Shown one piece after another: positions 33,593-42,434 of a DNA stretch of 64,000 bases. This stretch comes from Nonomuraea gerenzanensis (GTDB lineage Bacteria > Actinomycetota > Actinomycetes > Streptosporangiales > Streptosporangiaceae). How positions within the stretch are numbered: position 1 is the stretch's first letter; every line of letters begins with the position of its first letter. The stretch is taken from positions 7,564,001 through 7,628,000 of the forward strand of contig NZ_CP084058.1 in the NCBI RefSeq assembly GCF_020215645.1, written 5' to 3'. The position numbers and the translations under genes are program-made. The notes under the pieces are model-generated. The model was given only the letters and a program-made list of their open reading frames with translations, had not been told where the DNA came from and made no database searches.

Positions 33593-35854
33593 TCACGACC
33601 GGTCGAGGGCGGCGGCGACGGCGGCCTGCCCGAGGCTGATGCCGCCGTCGTTGGGCGGCACCCGCACGTGCTTGAGCACCCGGAAGCCCGCCGCGCGCAG
33701 CCGCTGGACGGTGCGGTCGAGGAGCAGCGCGTTCTGGAAGACGCCGCCCGACAGCGCGACGGCGGTCAGGCCGGTGTCATGCCTGAGGGCGACGCAGGTG
33801 TGGGTGATGGCGGCGGCGACGCCGTTGTGGAAGCGGCCGGCGATGACGCCGGGGTCGGTGCCGGCGGCGAGGTCGGCGGCGGCGGCCCGGACGAGATCGC
33901 CGCCCTCGACGATCAGCGGGCCGGGGCCGGAGGCGGTGATGGCGGCGTGGTAGGCGCCGGTCTCCGCCGGGTCGGCGCGCTGTTCGAGCTCGATCGCGGC
34001 CTGCCCCTCATAGGTGATCTTGTCGCGGATGCCGAGCAGCGCCGAGACGGCGTCGAACAGGCGGCCGGCGCTGGAGGTGAGCGGCGAGTCGAGCCCGGTG
34101 GCGGCCAGGCGCAGCACCTCGGCCCAGCGGTCGGCGTTGCGCTCGGCCACGCCGAGGCCGGGGTGCTCGTCGCGGAGGTAGGCGGCGGCCATCCGCCAGG
34201 GCTGCCTGATCGCGGCGTTACCGCCGGGCATGGGAACCTGGGCGAGGTGGCCGAGCCGCTCGTAGCCGGTCAGGTCGGCGCGCAGGAACTCCCCGCCCCA
34301 CAGGGTGCCGTCGGTGCCGTGGCCGAGGCCGTCGAAGGCGACGCCGATCACGGGGCCGGGGTCGCCGTTGTCGGCGAGGCAGGCGGCGATGTGGGCGTGG
34401 TGGTGCTGGACGCCGACGTGCTCGACGCCGCCGATCTCCAGGGCGTGCCGGGTGGACAGGTAGCCGGGGTGCAGGTCGTGGGCGACGATCTCGGGGCGGA
34501 TGTCGAACAGGCCGCAGTAGTGGTCGATGCCCTCGACGAAGGTGCGCAGGGTGTCGTGGTTCTCGAGGTCGCCGAGGTGCTGGGAGACGAACGCGCGCCG
34601 CCCCTGCGCCAGGCAGAAGGTGCTCTTCAGCTCGGCGCCGCAGGCCAGGACGGGCCTGGGGACGGGCCGGCGCAGGGCGAGCGGCTCGGGGGCGTAACCG
34701 CGGGCGCGGCGCAGCACGGTGATCGCGCCGGGCAGCGGGCGCAGCACGGAGTCGTCGGCGCGCAGGTGGATGGCGCGGTCGTGGGTGAGGAAGGCGTCGG
34801 CGATGCCACCGAGGCGGGTGAGCGCGTCGTCGTCCTCGTAGGCGATGGGCTCGTCGGAGACGTTCCCGCTGGTCAGCACGATCGGCTCGGCGACTTCTGC
34901 GAGCAGGAGGTGGTGCAGGGCCGTGTACGGCAGCATGACGCCGAGGCTGCGGTTGCCCGGGGCGACGGAGGGGGCGACGGAGGCGCCGTCGCGGCGGGGC
35001 AGCAGCACGATGGGGCGGGCGCGGCCGGTGAGGAGCGCGGCGGCGGTGTCGTCGATCTCGGCCAGGCGGCGGGCCTGGGCGAGGTCGGCGGCCATGACGG
35101 CGAACGGCTTCTCCTCTCGGTGCTTGCGCCCGCGCAGGGCGGCGGTGGCGCGCTCGTCGGAGGCCAGGACGGCGAGGTGGTAGCCGCCGAGGCCCTTCAC
35201 GGCGACCACGCGGCCGGCGCGCAGGAGCACGGCGGCGCACGAGACGGGGTCGCCGCACAGCTCGGTGCCGCGCGCGTCGCGCAGCAGCAGCCGGGGCCCG
35301 CAGGCGGGGCAGCAGGTGGGCTGGGCGTGGAAGCGGCGGTCGCCGGGGTCGTGGTACTCGCGGGCGCAGTCGGCGCACATGCCGAAGCCGGCCATGGTGG
35401 TCAGGAGCCGGTCGTAGGGGACGCCGCGGACGATGGTGAAGCGGGGGCCGCAGTTGGTGCAGTTGACGAACGGGTAGCGGTGGCGGCGGTCGCCCGGGTC
35501 GGCCAGCTCGCGCAGGCAGTCGTCGCAGGTGGCGGTGTCGGCGGAGACGAGGGCGCGGCGGGGGCCCGCGGGGTCGCTGGTGGCGATGGTGAAGCCGCTG
35601 TGGCCGGCGGGCTCGCCGCTGACGACGGTGACGCGTTCGATCGCGGACAGGGCGGGGGCGTCGCGTTCGAGCGCGGTGAGGAACTCCTCGACGCCCGCGT
35701 GCGCTCCTTCGACCTCGATGTGCACGCCGTTGACGTCGTTGTGCACGCGTCCGGCGAGGCCGAGCCGGTTGGCGAGCGAGTAGACGAAGGGCCGGAAGCC
35801 GACCCCTTGGACGATGCCTTCGACGTGCACGTCCACTCGTTTGAGCGTGGTCAC
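33593..35854 (-). CDS. hypF: Carbamoyltransferase HypF
   Basis: A 753-residue protein with the full HypF order: acylphosphatase domain (residues ~1-90, G-V-G-F-R-P-F), two Cys4 zinc-finger pairs (C-D-D-C, C-T-N-C, C-A-D-C, C-P-A-C between ~105 and 180), YrdC-like domain (~200-380) and Kae1-like domain (~400-750, with H-H-A-H). HypF makes the CN ligand of NiFe-hydrogenase from carbamoyl phosphate. GTG 35854 is chosen as the acylphosphatase domain begins right there. No other hyp or hydrogenase gene is in the window, so either they are elsewhere or it has another role. Confidence 0.9.
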   Translation of the reverse strand: MTTLKRVDVHVEGIVQGVGFRPFVYSLANRLGLAGRVHNDVNGVHIEVEGAHAGVEEFLTALERDAPALSAIERVTVVSGEPAGHSGFTIATSDPAGPRRALVSADTATCDDCLRELADPGDRRHRYPFVNCTNCGPRFTIVRGVPYDRLLTTMAGFGMCADCAREYHDPGDRRFHAQPTCCPACGPRLLLRDARGTELCGDPVSCAAVLLRAGRVVAVKGLGGYHLAVLASDERATAALRGRKHREEKPFAVMAADLAQARRLAEIDDTAAALLTGRARPIVLLPRRDGASVAPSVAPGNRSLGVMLPYTALHHLLLAEVAEPIVLTSGNVSDEPIAYEDDDALTRLGGIADAFLTHDRAIHLRADDSVLRPLPGAITVLRRARGYAPEPLALRRPVPRPVLACGAELKSTFCLAQGRRAFVSQHLGDLENHDTLRTFVEGIDHYCGLFDIRPEIVAHDLHPGYLSTRHALEIGGVEHVGVQHHHAHIAACLADNGDPGPVIGVAFDGLGHGTDGTLWGGEFLRADLTGYERLGHLAQVPMPGGNAAIRQPWRMAAAYLRDEHPGLGVAERNADRWAEVLRLAATGLDSPLTSSAGRLFDAVSALLGIRDKITYEGQAAIELEQRADPAETGAYHAAITASGPGPLIVEGGDLVRAAAADLAAGTDPGVIAGRFHNGVAAAITHTCVALRHDTGLTAVALSGGVFQNALLLDRTVQRLRAAGFRVLKHVRVPPNDGGISLGQAAVAAALDRS

Positions 35855-35996
35855 AGGGCCAGTGTGCGCCTCATCGGGGTGGTGTGCATGCGTATCGGCC
35901 GTGTCGCCGCGCGTTCTGCGTGTCTCCGGCGCGGGAGGTTTCTCACCATCGCGGGACAAGCGGGGCGTGACGGTGGCGGGCCCGGCCCCTGACAGG

Positions 35997-36035
35997 CGGC
36001 AGGGCCGGGCGGGACGTGCCCGCTCGGCCCTGCCG
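35997..36035 (-). terminator. Hairpin terminator downstream of arc
   Basis: An 11-bp stem (35997-36007 with 36025-36035) carries an inner 5-bp stem GCGGG/CCCGC. It begins 11 nt after the arc stop and separates arc from hypF. Confidence 0.65.
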
Positions 36036-36045
36036 TCCAGGGGTT

Positions 36046-37809
36046 CTACAGGTACTGACCGGTGTTGGCGACGGTGTCGATGGACCGGCCGGCTTCGGTG
36101 CCCTGCTTGCCGGAGACGAGCGTGCGGATGTAGACGATCCGCTCGCCCTTCTTGCCGGAGATGCGGGCCCAGTCGTCGGGGTTGGTGGTGTTGGGCAGGT
36201 CCTCGTTCTCGGAGAACTCGTCCACGCAGGCCGTGAGCAGGTGCTGCACCCGCAGGCCCTTCTGGCCGCTCTCGAGGAACTGCTTGATGGCCATCTTCTT
36301 GCCCCGGTCGACGATGTTCTGGATCATCGCGCCGGAGTTGAAGTCCTTGAAGTACAGGACTTCCTTGTCGCCGTTGGCGTAGGTCACTTCCAGGAAGCGG
36401 TTCTCCTCGCTCTCCTGGTACATGCGCTCGACGACGCTCTGGATCATGCCCTGGATGGTGGCCTCGCGGGAGTCGGAGTGCTCCGCCAGGTCATCGGGGT
36501 GCAGGGGCAGGTCGGAGACGAGGTACTTGGAGAAGATGTCCTTGGCCGCCTCGGCGTCCGGCCGCTCGATCTTGATCTTGACGTCCAGGCGGCCGGGCCG
36601 CAGGATCGCCGGGTCGATCATGTCCTCGCGGTTGGAGGCGCCGATGACGATGACGTTCTCCAGGCCCTCGACGCCGTCGATCTCCGAGAGCAGCTGGGGG
36701 ACGATGGTGTTCTCCACGTCGGAGGACACGCCGGAGCCTCGGGTGCGGAAGATCGAGTCCATCTCGTCGAAGAACACGATCACCGGGGTGCCCTCTGAGG
36801 CCTTCTCGCGGGCCCGCTGGAAGACCAGGCGGATGTGCCGCTCGGTCTCACCGACGTACTTGTTGAGCAGCTCCGGACCCTTGATGTTGAGGAAGAAGCT
36901 CTTGCCGGACTGGCCGGTCTTCTCCGCGACCTGCTTGGCCAGGGAGTTGGCGACGGCCTTGGCGATGAGCGTCTTGCCGCATCCGGGCGGCCCGTACAGC
37001 AGCACGCCCTTGGGGGGACGGAGCTTGTGCTCGCGGAACAGGTCGGCGTGCAGGTAGGGCAGCTCGATGGCGTCCCTGATCTGCTCGATCTGCCGCATGA
37101 GGCCGCCGATCTCCTCGTAGGAGATGTCGGGGACCTCTTCGAGCACCAGCTCTTCGACTTCGGACTTGGGTATGCGCTCGTAGACGTAGCCGGAGCGAGG
37201 TTCGAGCAGGAGCGAGTCTCCTGCCCTGATGGGCTGGCCGACCAGCGACTCGGCCAGTCGCACGACGCGTTCCTCGTCGGCGTGCGAGATCACCAGGGCG
37301 CGCTTGCCCTCGTCGAGCAGTTCCTTGAGCATCACGATCTCGCCGACCTCTTCGTAGCCGAGCGCCTCGACCACGTTGAGCGCTTCGTTGAGCATGACCT
37401 CCTGGCCACGCCGCAACGAGTCGACGTCGACGGCCGGGCTGACGTTCACCCGGAGCTTGCGCCCTCCGGTGAACACCTCGATCGTGCCGTCTTCTCTGGC
37501 CTCCAGGAAGGTGCCGAAGCCGGATGGCGGCTGCGCCAGCCGGTCGACCTCCTCCTTGAGAGCGACGATTTGGTCCCTGGCCTCCTTGAGGGTTGCCACC
37601 AGACGCTCGTTCTGGCCTGTCACGGCCGCGAGATTCGCCTGTGCCTCATGAAGACGCTCTTCGAGGACCCTGGCCTGACGGGGTGACTCGGCCAGCTTCC
37701 GCCTCAGCGCGGTGATCTCCTCCTGGAGGAAGGAGACCTGTGTTGAAAGATCAGCGACCTCCCGTTCGCGCTGCGCGGCTCGAGCCTCAGCATCATCGCG
37801 AGCTGCCAC
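36046..37809 (-). CDS. arc: Proteasome-activating AAA+ ATPase ARC/Mpa
   Basis: A 587-residue hexameric unfoldase that captures pupylated proteins and threads them into the proteasome. Residues ~1-75 form the coiled coil that binds Pup, then two OB domains (~90-235), then the AAA+ domain with G-P-P-G-C-G-K-T near 280, Walker B V-F-F-D-E-M-D near 350 and the arginine-finger region. The C-terminus G-Q-Y-L is the motif that docks into the alpha ring. The Shine-Dalgarno AAGGAGGTGA (37816-37825) is fully complementary to 16S rRNA, so translation should be strong. Confidence 0.97.
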   Translation of the reverse strand: MAARDDAEARAAQREREVADLSTQVSFLQEEITALRRKLAESPRQARVLEERLHEAQANLAAVTGQNERLVATLKEARDQIVALKEEVDRLAQPPSGFGTFLEAREDGTIEVFTGGRKLRVNVSPAVDVDSLRRGQEVMLNEALNVVEALGYEEVGEIVMLKELLDEGKRALVISHADEERVVRLAESLVGQPIRAGDSLLLEPRSGYVYERIPKSEVEELVLEEVPDISYEEIGGLMRQIEQIRDAIELPYLHADLFREHKLRPPKGVLLYGPPGCGKTLIAKAVANSLAKQVAEKTGQSGKSFFLNIKGPELLNKYVGETERHIRLVFQRAREKASEGTPVIVFFDEMDSIFRTRGSGVSSDVENTIVPQLLSEIDGVEGLENVIVIGASNREDMIDPAILRPGRLDVKIKIERPDAEAAKDIFSKYLVSDLPLHPDDLAEHSDSREATIQGMIQSVVERMYQESEENRFLEVTYANGDKEVLYFKDFNSGAMIQNIVDRGKKMAIKQFLESGQKGLRVQHLLTACVDEFSENEDLPNTTNPDDWARISGKKGERIVYIRTLVSGKQGTEAGRSIDTVANTGQYL

Positions 37810-37815
37810 GCCCCG

Positions 37816-37825
37816 TCACCTCCTT
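37816..37825 (-). promoter_or_regulatory. Perfect Shine-Dalgarno of arc
   Basis: AAGGAGGTGA, full-length complement of the 16S rRNA 3' end, 6 nt before GTG 37809. It fixes the start and is the strongest ribosome binding site in the window, next to many leaderless genes. Confidence 0.8.
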
Positions 37826-37849
37826 CCCAGTCGAGGGCGACTACTAAGG

Positions 37850-38013
37850 ACCTTACCTATCTCGGGCCCCTCCGTAACCTGGCCGGGCAGTGTTCGTAGA
37901 GTGACATTCAGTATTCGTTGAATAATCCCCAATAGTGCGTTTAATACTCCCAGCATATGAACACGGCGATCTGTTCCCGTGTCACGCACCAACGCACCCT
38001 CGTGGCCAAATTG
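37850..38013. other. AT-rich gap upstream of arc
   Basis: Region with low GC containing AGTATT (37911-37916) and AATACT (near 37944-37950) as far-spaced inverted halves and several TTGAAT/AATAAT pieces. It probably holds the arc promoter; I could not choose one -35/-10 pair. Confidence 0.35.
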
Positions 38014-38877
38014 TCATAGTTCTTCAGTGGTCCCCTTCGGTCGACGACGGCGCGGCGGCGGGGTCACGCCGTCGGCCATGCGCCGGGCGATGACGAGGAA
38101 CCCGGTGTGGCCGATCATCCGGTGATCGGGCCTGACCGCGAGTCCTTCGACATGCCAGTCGCGAACCAGGGTCTCCCACGCATGCGGCTCGGTGAAACAC
38201 CCGTGATCGCGAATCACCTCGACCGTCTTGGACAACTGGGTGGTCGTGGCCACGTAACAGCAGATCACGCCACCGGGCGTGAGCGCCTTGGCGGCGGCGT
38301 CCACGCACTCCCACGGGGCGAGCATGTCGAGGATGACGCGGTCGACGTCCACCTCGTCGATCGAGGACACCAGGTCGCCGACGACCAGGCGCCAGTTGTC
38401 GTCCATCGGGCCGCCTTCTTCGGACCCGAAGAACTTCTGCACGTTCTTGCGCGCCACGTCCGCGAAGTCCTCGCGCCGCTCGTAGGAGGTGACGTGTCCC
38501 TCGGGGCCGACGGCGCGCAGCAGGAAGCAGGTCAGCGCGCCGGAGCCGACGCCCGCCTCGATCACGCGGGCGCCGGGGAAGATGTCGGCCATGCCGACGA
38601 TCATCGAGGCGTCCTTGGGATAGATGACGGCCGCGCCGCGCGGCATGGCCAGCGTGTAGTCCTGGAGGAGGTGGCGGAAGGCGAGGTACTGGGTGCCGCC
38701 GGAGGAGCGCACGACGGAGCCTTCAGGCTGCCCGATCAGGTCGCTGTGGGGGATGGCGCCCTTATGGGTGTGGAAGACGCCGTCCTCCTTGAGCGTGATC
38801 GTGTGGCGCTTGTTCTTGGGGTCGGTGAGCTGCACCTGATCCCCTGCCTGGAATGGCCCATGCCTGCGGAAACCCAT
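38014..38877 (-). CDS. trmI: tRNA (adenine-58-N1)-methyltransferase TrmI
   Basis: A 287-residue SAM-dependent methyltransferase. The N-terminal beta domain is followed by the SAM-binding motif V-I-E-A-G-V-G-S-G-A-L-T near residue 112 and the catalytic-domain motif D-M-L-A-P-W-E. It methylates A58 in the T-loop of tRNAs. The start is ATG 38877 (M-G-F-R-R-H-G-P-F), 7 nt after TACCCT with no Shine-Dalgarno. trmI next to arc is the order seen in mycobacteria. Confidence 0.93.
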   Translation of the reverse strand: MGFRRHGPFQAGDQVQLTDPKNKRHTITLKEDGVFHTHKGAIPHSDLIGQPEGSVVRSSGGTQYLAFRHLLQDYTLAMPRGAAVIYPKDASMIVGMADIFPGARVIEAGVGSGALTCFLLRAVGPEGHVTSYERREDFADVARKNVQKFFGSEEGGPMDDNWRLVVGDLVSSIDEVDVDRVILDMLAPWECVDAAAKALTPGGVICCYVATTTQLSKTVEVIRDHGCFTEPHAWETLVRDWHVEGLAVRPDHRMIGHTGFLVIARRMADGVTPPPRRRRPKGTTEEL

Positions 38878-38884
38878 GGCGGCA

Positions 38885-38890
38885 AGGGTA
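38885..38890 (-). promoter_or_regulatory. -10 box TACCCT for leaderless trmI
   Basis: TACCCT on the minus strand ends 7 nt before ATG 38877. The divergent GNAT gene begins 43 nt further on. Confidence 0.5.
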
Positions 38891-38932
38891 TAGGGCTTTT
38901 GAGCGCGTCCGGACGCACGATATCTATGGGGG

Positions 38933-40039
38933 GTGTTCCCGCGTGATGTGATCTCGGCCGGCCCCCTGATCCTCCGCCCCCCGGTGGCGGACGATGCCGA
39001 GTCGATGGTGAAGATGTGTGACGATCCGGTGACGGCACGGTTCATGCCGCTGTTGCCGCAGCCGTACGGGCGCGGCGACGCGCTCGCCTACCTGCGCGGG
39101 GTGCCCGTCCGGTGGGAGGAGGGCGGGGCGCAGTACGCGATCACGGCGGGCGGGCGGATGTCCGGCCTGGTGTGGCTGGGCCCTCCTGACCGGTGGGGCA
39201 CGGCGGAGGCCGGCTACCTGGTGGCGCCGTGGGCGCGGGGCGGCGGCGTGGCGGCGACCGCGGTGCGCGCGCTGACCGACTGGGCCTTCGACCAGGGGGT
39301 GCGCCGGGTCGAGCTGCAGGTGGAGGTCGAGAACGTGGCGAGCCTGCGGGCGGCGTACCGCGCGGGCTTCTGCGAGGAGGGGCGGCGGCGGGAGGCCAGG
39401 CGGCTGCGTGACGGGCGCCCGGCCGACTACGTGCTGCTCGCCAGGCTCCGGGGGGAGGCGGCGCCGGCGGTGGAGCCGTACCTGCCGCTGCTGGCGGACG
39501 GCGAGCTGAGCGACGGCGTGGTGCGGCTGGTGCCGATGGCGCCCGGCGACGCCGCCGACTACCAGCGGATGATGGCCGAGCCCAGCGTGGCGGCCTACTC
39601 CGTGACGCCGCCCGTCTCCCTGGAGGACGCCGAGCGGCGCTGCCGCTACACCGGCTACTGGTGGCTGTCGGGCCAGCGGGCGGAGCTGGCGGTCAAGGAC
39701 GCGGGCTCGGGCGCCTTCGCCGGGCACATCCAGCTCACGCAGGTGATCCCGCCGCTCGGCCAGGCCATGATCGGCTACTCGCTGGTGCCCGCCTTCCGCG
39801 GCCGCGGCTTCATGACGCGGTCGGTGCGGCTGCTGGTCGACTGGGCGTTCGCGCACACGGCCCTGCACCGGATCGTGGCCGGCACCGACGTGGACAACTC
39901 GGCCTCGCACGCGGTGCTGGAGCGGTCCGGCTTCCAGCGCGAAGGGGTGCAGCGGGAGCTGCTGCCGCAGCCGGACGGCACGCGGGCGGACGATCTCCAG
40001 TGGGTACGGCTGCGCCCCGCCGGGGTTCCCGTGCCGTAG
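38933..40039 (+). CDS. Protein with two GNAT acetyltransferase domains
   Basis: A 368-residue tandem of two RimJ/RimL-type GNAT domains (residues ~8-175 and ~190-360). Both have the acetyl-CoA loop region: A-P-W-A-R-G-G-G-V-A in the first (changed from Q/R-x-x-G-x-G/A) and P-A-F-R-G-R-G-F-M in the second, which looks the more canonical. A probable N-acetyltransferase for a protein terminus, aminoglycoside-like compound or amino acid; the substrate is unknown. GTG 38933 follows a G-rich stretch. Confidence 0.82.
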   Translation: MFPRDVISAGPLILRPPVADDAESMVKMCDDPVTARFMPLLPQPYGRGDALAYLRGVPVRWEEGGAQYAITAGGRMSGLVWLGPPDRWGTAEAGYLVAPWARGGGVAATAVRALTDWAFDQGVRRVELQVEVENVASLRAAYRAGFCEEGRRREARRLRDGRPADYVLLARLRGEAAPAVEPYLPLLADGELSDGVVRLVPMAPGDAADYQRMMAEPSVAAYSVTPPVSLEDAERRCRYTGYWWLSGQRAELAVKDAGSGAFAGHIQLTQVIPPLGQAMIGYSLVPAFRGRGFMTRSVRLLVDWAFAHTALHRIVAGTDVDNSASHAVLERSGFQREGVQRELLPQPDGTRADDLQWVRLRPAGVPVP

Positions 40040-40064
40040 GCGTGCCGCCGGGCCGCGCGAGGCG

Positions 40065-40089
40065 CCCGGGAGTGCCGTGACCTCCCGGG
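40065..40089 (+). terminator. Hairpin after the double GNAT gene
   Basis: CCCGGGAG at 40065-40072 and CTCCCGGG at 40082-40089 form an 8-bp stem with a 9-nt loop, 26 nt after the stop codon. No T-tract follows. Confidence 0.45.
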
Positions 40090-40266
40090 AGATCACGACG
40101 GTGTTGCGGCGGGACCGGCCCCCGGGCCGAAATGGGCAAAAATCCTGATTTCCTGTTGAGGGGTAGTCAAGGGCCCCGTCGGGGGCGATAGTCAGGGCAC
40201 CCGCAGGCGAGTTTCGCGCGATCGGGCTGCGCGATCTCGCCCCCTCCGCTCCGAGGGGATTCCGCG

Positions 40267-40770
40267 ATGCCGTACAACCGCCTCGATGTCGCCATGCGCG
40301 AACTTCTCTCCACGTTCTCCTGCCTGGAGCCGGCCGAGCTGACCGGCCGGCTGGCGCGCACCGCCGCCGCCGTCACGGGCACCGCCTACGCGGGCTTCGT
40401 CCGGGTGGACGCGCTCCGCCAGGAGTCCTGCCTGCTGCACGTCCACACGCCGCCCGGCGACCCGCTGCGCCTGCGGCGGTGGCTGACCGAGTCCGGCGTG
40501 CTGAAGGAGCTCACCGCGTCCTGCGAGGCGGTGCGGCTGCCGGCGGACGTGTCGCTGGGCGAGCCGGGGTTCCTGGCCACGCCCGTGCCGGTGACGGCGC
40601 GGGAGCACACGTTCGTGTGGGTGGCGGGGCGGGCGTTCTGCGACGGTGACGAGCATCTGCTGGGCCGGTTCGCCACGGCTGCGGGGCGGGCGCTGGAGGC
40701 GGCCAGCGGGTGCGAGGCGGCGGTGCGGCTGTTGCGGGGCGTACGGGCTTTCCGACCGGTGCCGCCGTGA
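40267..40770 (+). CDS. GAF-like sensory protein of unknown function
   Basis: A 167-residue protein. The alternation of helices and strands, with A-A-A-V-T-G-T-A-Y-A-G-F near residues 36-47 and V-A-G-R-A-F-C-D-G-D-E-H near 118-129, resembles a single GAF domain as found in anti-sigma kinases and diguanylate cyclases. No output domain is attached. The upstream 227 bp are free of genes. It may bind a small ligand and act through an unlinked partner. Confidence 0.6.
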   Translation: MPYNRLDVAMRELLSTFSCLEPAELTGRLARTAAAVTGTAYAGFVRVDALRQESCLLHVHTPPGDPLRLRRWLTESGVLKELTASCEAVRLPADVSLGEPGFLATPVPVTAREHTFVWVAGRAFCDGDEHLLGRFATAAGRALEAASGCEAAVRLLRGVRAFRPVPP

Positions 40771-41336
40771 TCTTGCTGCTTGCGGGCCGGCCGGATCCGG
40801 GGTAGGGGGTGGCCGGTTCGGGGGTGGGCTGGTTGTTTCATAAGCGGTTATCTGCAGTGGGGGCTTCTGAAGGATCTTCATGATTTAACGGATTTGGCGA
40901 GATATTGGTGGCAATTCACGATTTGGCGTAATACAACCTCCACCGTCCTCTCGGCCGGCGGCCGGGATCGTTGCTTGGGGGCCATTCCGGTCCCGGTTCG
41001 CCGGCGGGGGTCGGCGCCTGCTACGGCTTGAGGGCGCAGCCCGCCGTGGAGACGCGCCCGTCCTGGACGCCCGCCCATCGCGGACGTCCGCCCGCCTCGG
41101 ACGCTCGCCCATCGCGGACGCCCGCCCGCTCTGGACGTGCCGCCGCCAAGAGGCGCAGCACCCTCTGTCCCTACGGCGCGGCACACCCCCAAGGCGTTTC
41201 TGACCAGCGGAGATAACACCCCTGAAGACCCACTGTCATCCCAAATATGCAGCCTTTGGCGCATTTGTCGCTCCTTCTCCCGAATGGGCGAGGGTGCGCA
41301 TGTAAGGGATCACCTGCTCCGATAACGTGACCGGTC
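40771..41336. other. 566-bp intergenic region with a lower-GC block and tandem repeats
   Basis: No gene is supported. Positions ~40850-40940 are clearly AT-richer and contain GATTTGGCG twice (near 40890 and 40921), possibly a binding site. 41047-41131 holds 17-bp repeats. 41220-41320 is again AT-richer and should contain the promoter of the downstream SDR gene (GATAAC near 41320 is a weak -10). Confidence 0.4.
41047..41131. repeat. 17-bp tandem repeat, five degenerate units
   Basis: Units beginning T/CGGACG or TGGAGACG at 41047, 41064, 41081, 41098 and 41115. Units 2 and 4 share a CATCG end and units 3 and 5 a CCGC-type end, so an alternating 34-bp higher-order unit is possible. Confidence 0.75.
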
Positions 41337-42170
41337 ATGAGGATGCTGATCGTGGGCGGGAGCGGGTTCCTAGGCGGCGAGCTCGTACGGCGCTGCGCCA
41401 CCGCCGGCCACGAGGTGGGAGCCACCTACCTCACCCGCCCCGGACCCCAGGAACAGGCGACCTGGCTGCCCCTGGACGTGCGCGCGAGGCAGGACGTGGC
41501 CGGCGTGTTCGACGCGTTCGCCCCCGAGGTGACGATCAACGCCGCGTACCGGCAGGCCGACTGGGCGACCACGGCGGACGGAGCCGCGCACGTGGCGGCG
41601 GGAGTGGCGCGCGTGGGCGGGCGCCTGGTGCACGTGTCCAGCGACGTGGTGTTCTCGGGGGGCGAGCACCGGTACGACGAGACGTCCCCGCCCGACCCCA
41701 TCACCCCCTACGGCGCGGCCAAGGCGGCGGCGGAGACGGCCGTACGGGCCTTGCTGCCCGGTGCCGCGATCGCCAGGACGTCCCTCATCCTCGGCCACGG
41801 CCGGTCGGGGCACGAGGCGCTGGTCCGGTCGCTGGCGGCGGGGGTGGGTGAGGGGGTGCTGTTCACCGATGACGTGCGGTGCCCCGTTCACGTCGGTGAT
41901 CTGGGGGCGGCGCTGGTGGAGGTGGCGGAGCGGGGGCTGGCGGGCGTGCTGCACGTGGCGGGGGCCGACGCGGTGAGCCGGTACGAGCTGGGTGTGCTCG
42001 TCGCCCGCAGGGACGGCCTCGACGCGGCTCGCCTCCGCACGGGGCGCCGGGCCGACGCCGGGGTGCCCGGGCCGCTGGAGGTGCGGCTGGACTGCTCGGC
42101 CACCCAGCGGCGGCTGGCGACCCGGCTGCGTGGTGCCCGCGAGTTCCTGGCTACGTCCGACGCCTCATGA
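41337..42170 (+). CDS. NAD(P)-dependent sugar reductase/epimerase (RmlD-like SDR)
   Basis: A 277-residue extended short-chain dehydrogenase. The nucleotide-binding motif G-G-S-G-F-L-G-G lies at residues 7-14, S-S-D-V-V-F-S-G near 102 and the catalytic Y-G-A-A-K near 123. The S-S-D-x-V-F pattern and overall length resemble dTDP-4-dehydrorhamnose reductase. No other deoxysugar gene is nearby, so the substrate remains open. Confidence 0.8.
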   Translation: MRMLIVGGSGFLGGELVRRCATAGHEVGATYLTRPGPQEQATWLPLDVRARQDVAGVFDAFAPEVTINAAYRQADWATTADGAAHVAAGVARVGGRLVHVSSDVVFSGGEHRYDETSPPDPITPYGAAKAAAETAVRALLPGAAIARTSLILGHGRSGHEALVRSLAAGVGEGVLFTDDVRCPVHVGDLGAALVEVAERGLAGVLHVAGADAVSRYELGVLVARRDGLDAARLRTGRRADAGVPGPLEVRLDCSATQRRLATRLRGAREFLATSDAS

Positions 42171-42260
42171 CGTTTCAGAGCGGCCAGGCGCACTCAAGCG
42201 CCCGGCGAGGGTGCCCGCATCCGTGCGACGTACCTCGACCGCGCCAGAGGCCCCTTACCG

Positions 42261-42340
42261 CGCCGCCGAAGCACGTCGCCGCCCGGAACGCGCCGCCGCC
42301 CAAGCGCACAACCGCCGAAGCGCGTCACCGCCCGGAGCGC
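42261..42340. repeat. 29-bp direct repeat, 49 bp apart
   Basis: CCGCCGAAGC followed by A/GCGTC...CGCCCGGA begins at 42263 and again at 42312. It lies in the gap between the convergent SDR and FHA genes. Confidence 0.5.
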
Positions 42341-42381
42341 ACGGTCCCCGGACCCCACAACACCCCAGCACCGTGAAACCC

Positions 42382-42416
42382 GGCCGCCCGCACCCGCACC
42401 GAAGCCACGGGCGGCC
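42382..42416. terminator. Hairpin between SDR and FHA genes
   Basis: GGCCGCCCG at 42382-42390 and CGGGCGGCC at 42408-42416 form a 9-bp stem; GGGTTTCA follows on the minus strand. It can end the minus-strand FHA transcript, and probably also the plus-strand one. Confidence 0.5.
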
Positions 42417-42434
42417 GAAAGGAAAGGAGCCCCG

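Noticed and set aside
40878..41264. Minus-strand frame across the 17-bp repeats
   Set aside because: Arg/Gly-rich translation of a repeat array whose period is not a multiple of three; no ribosome binding site.
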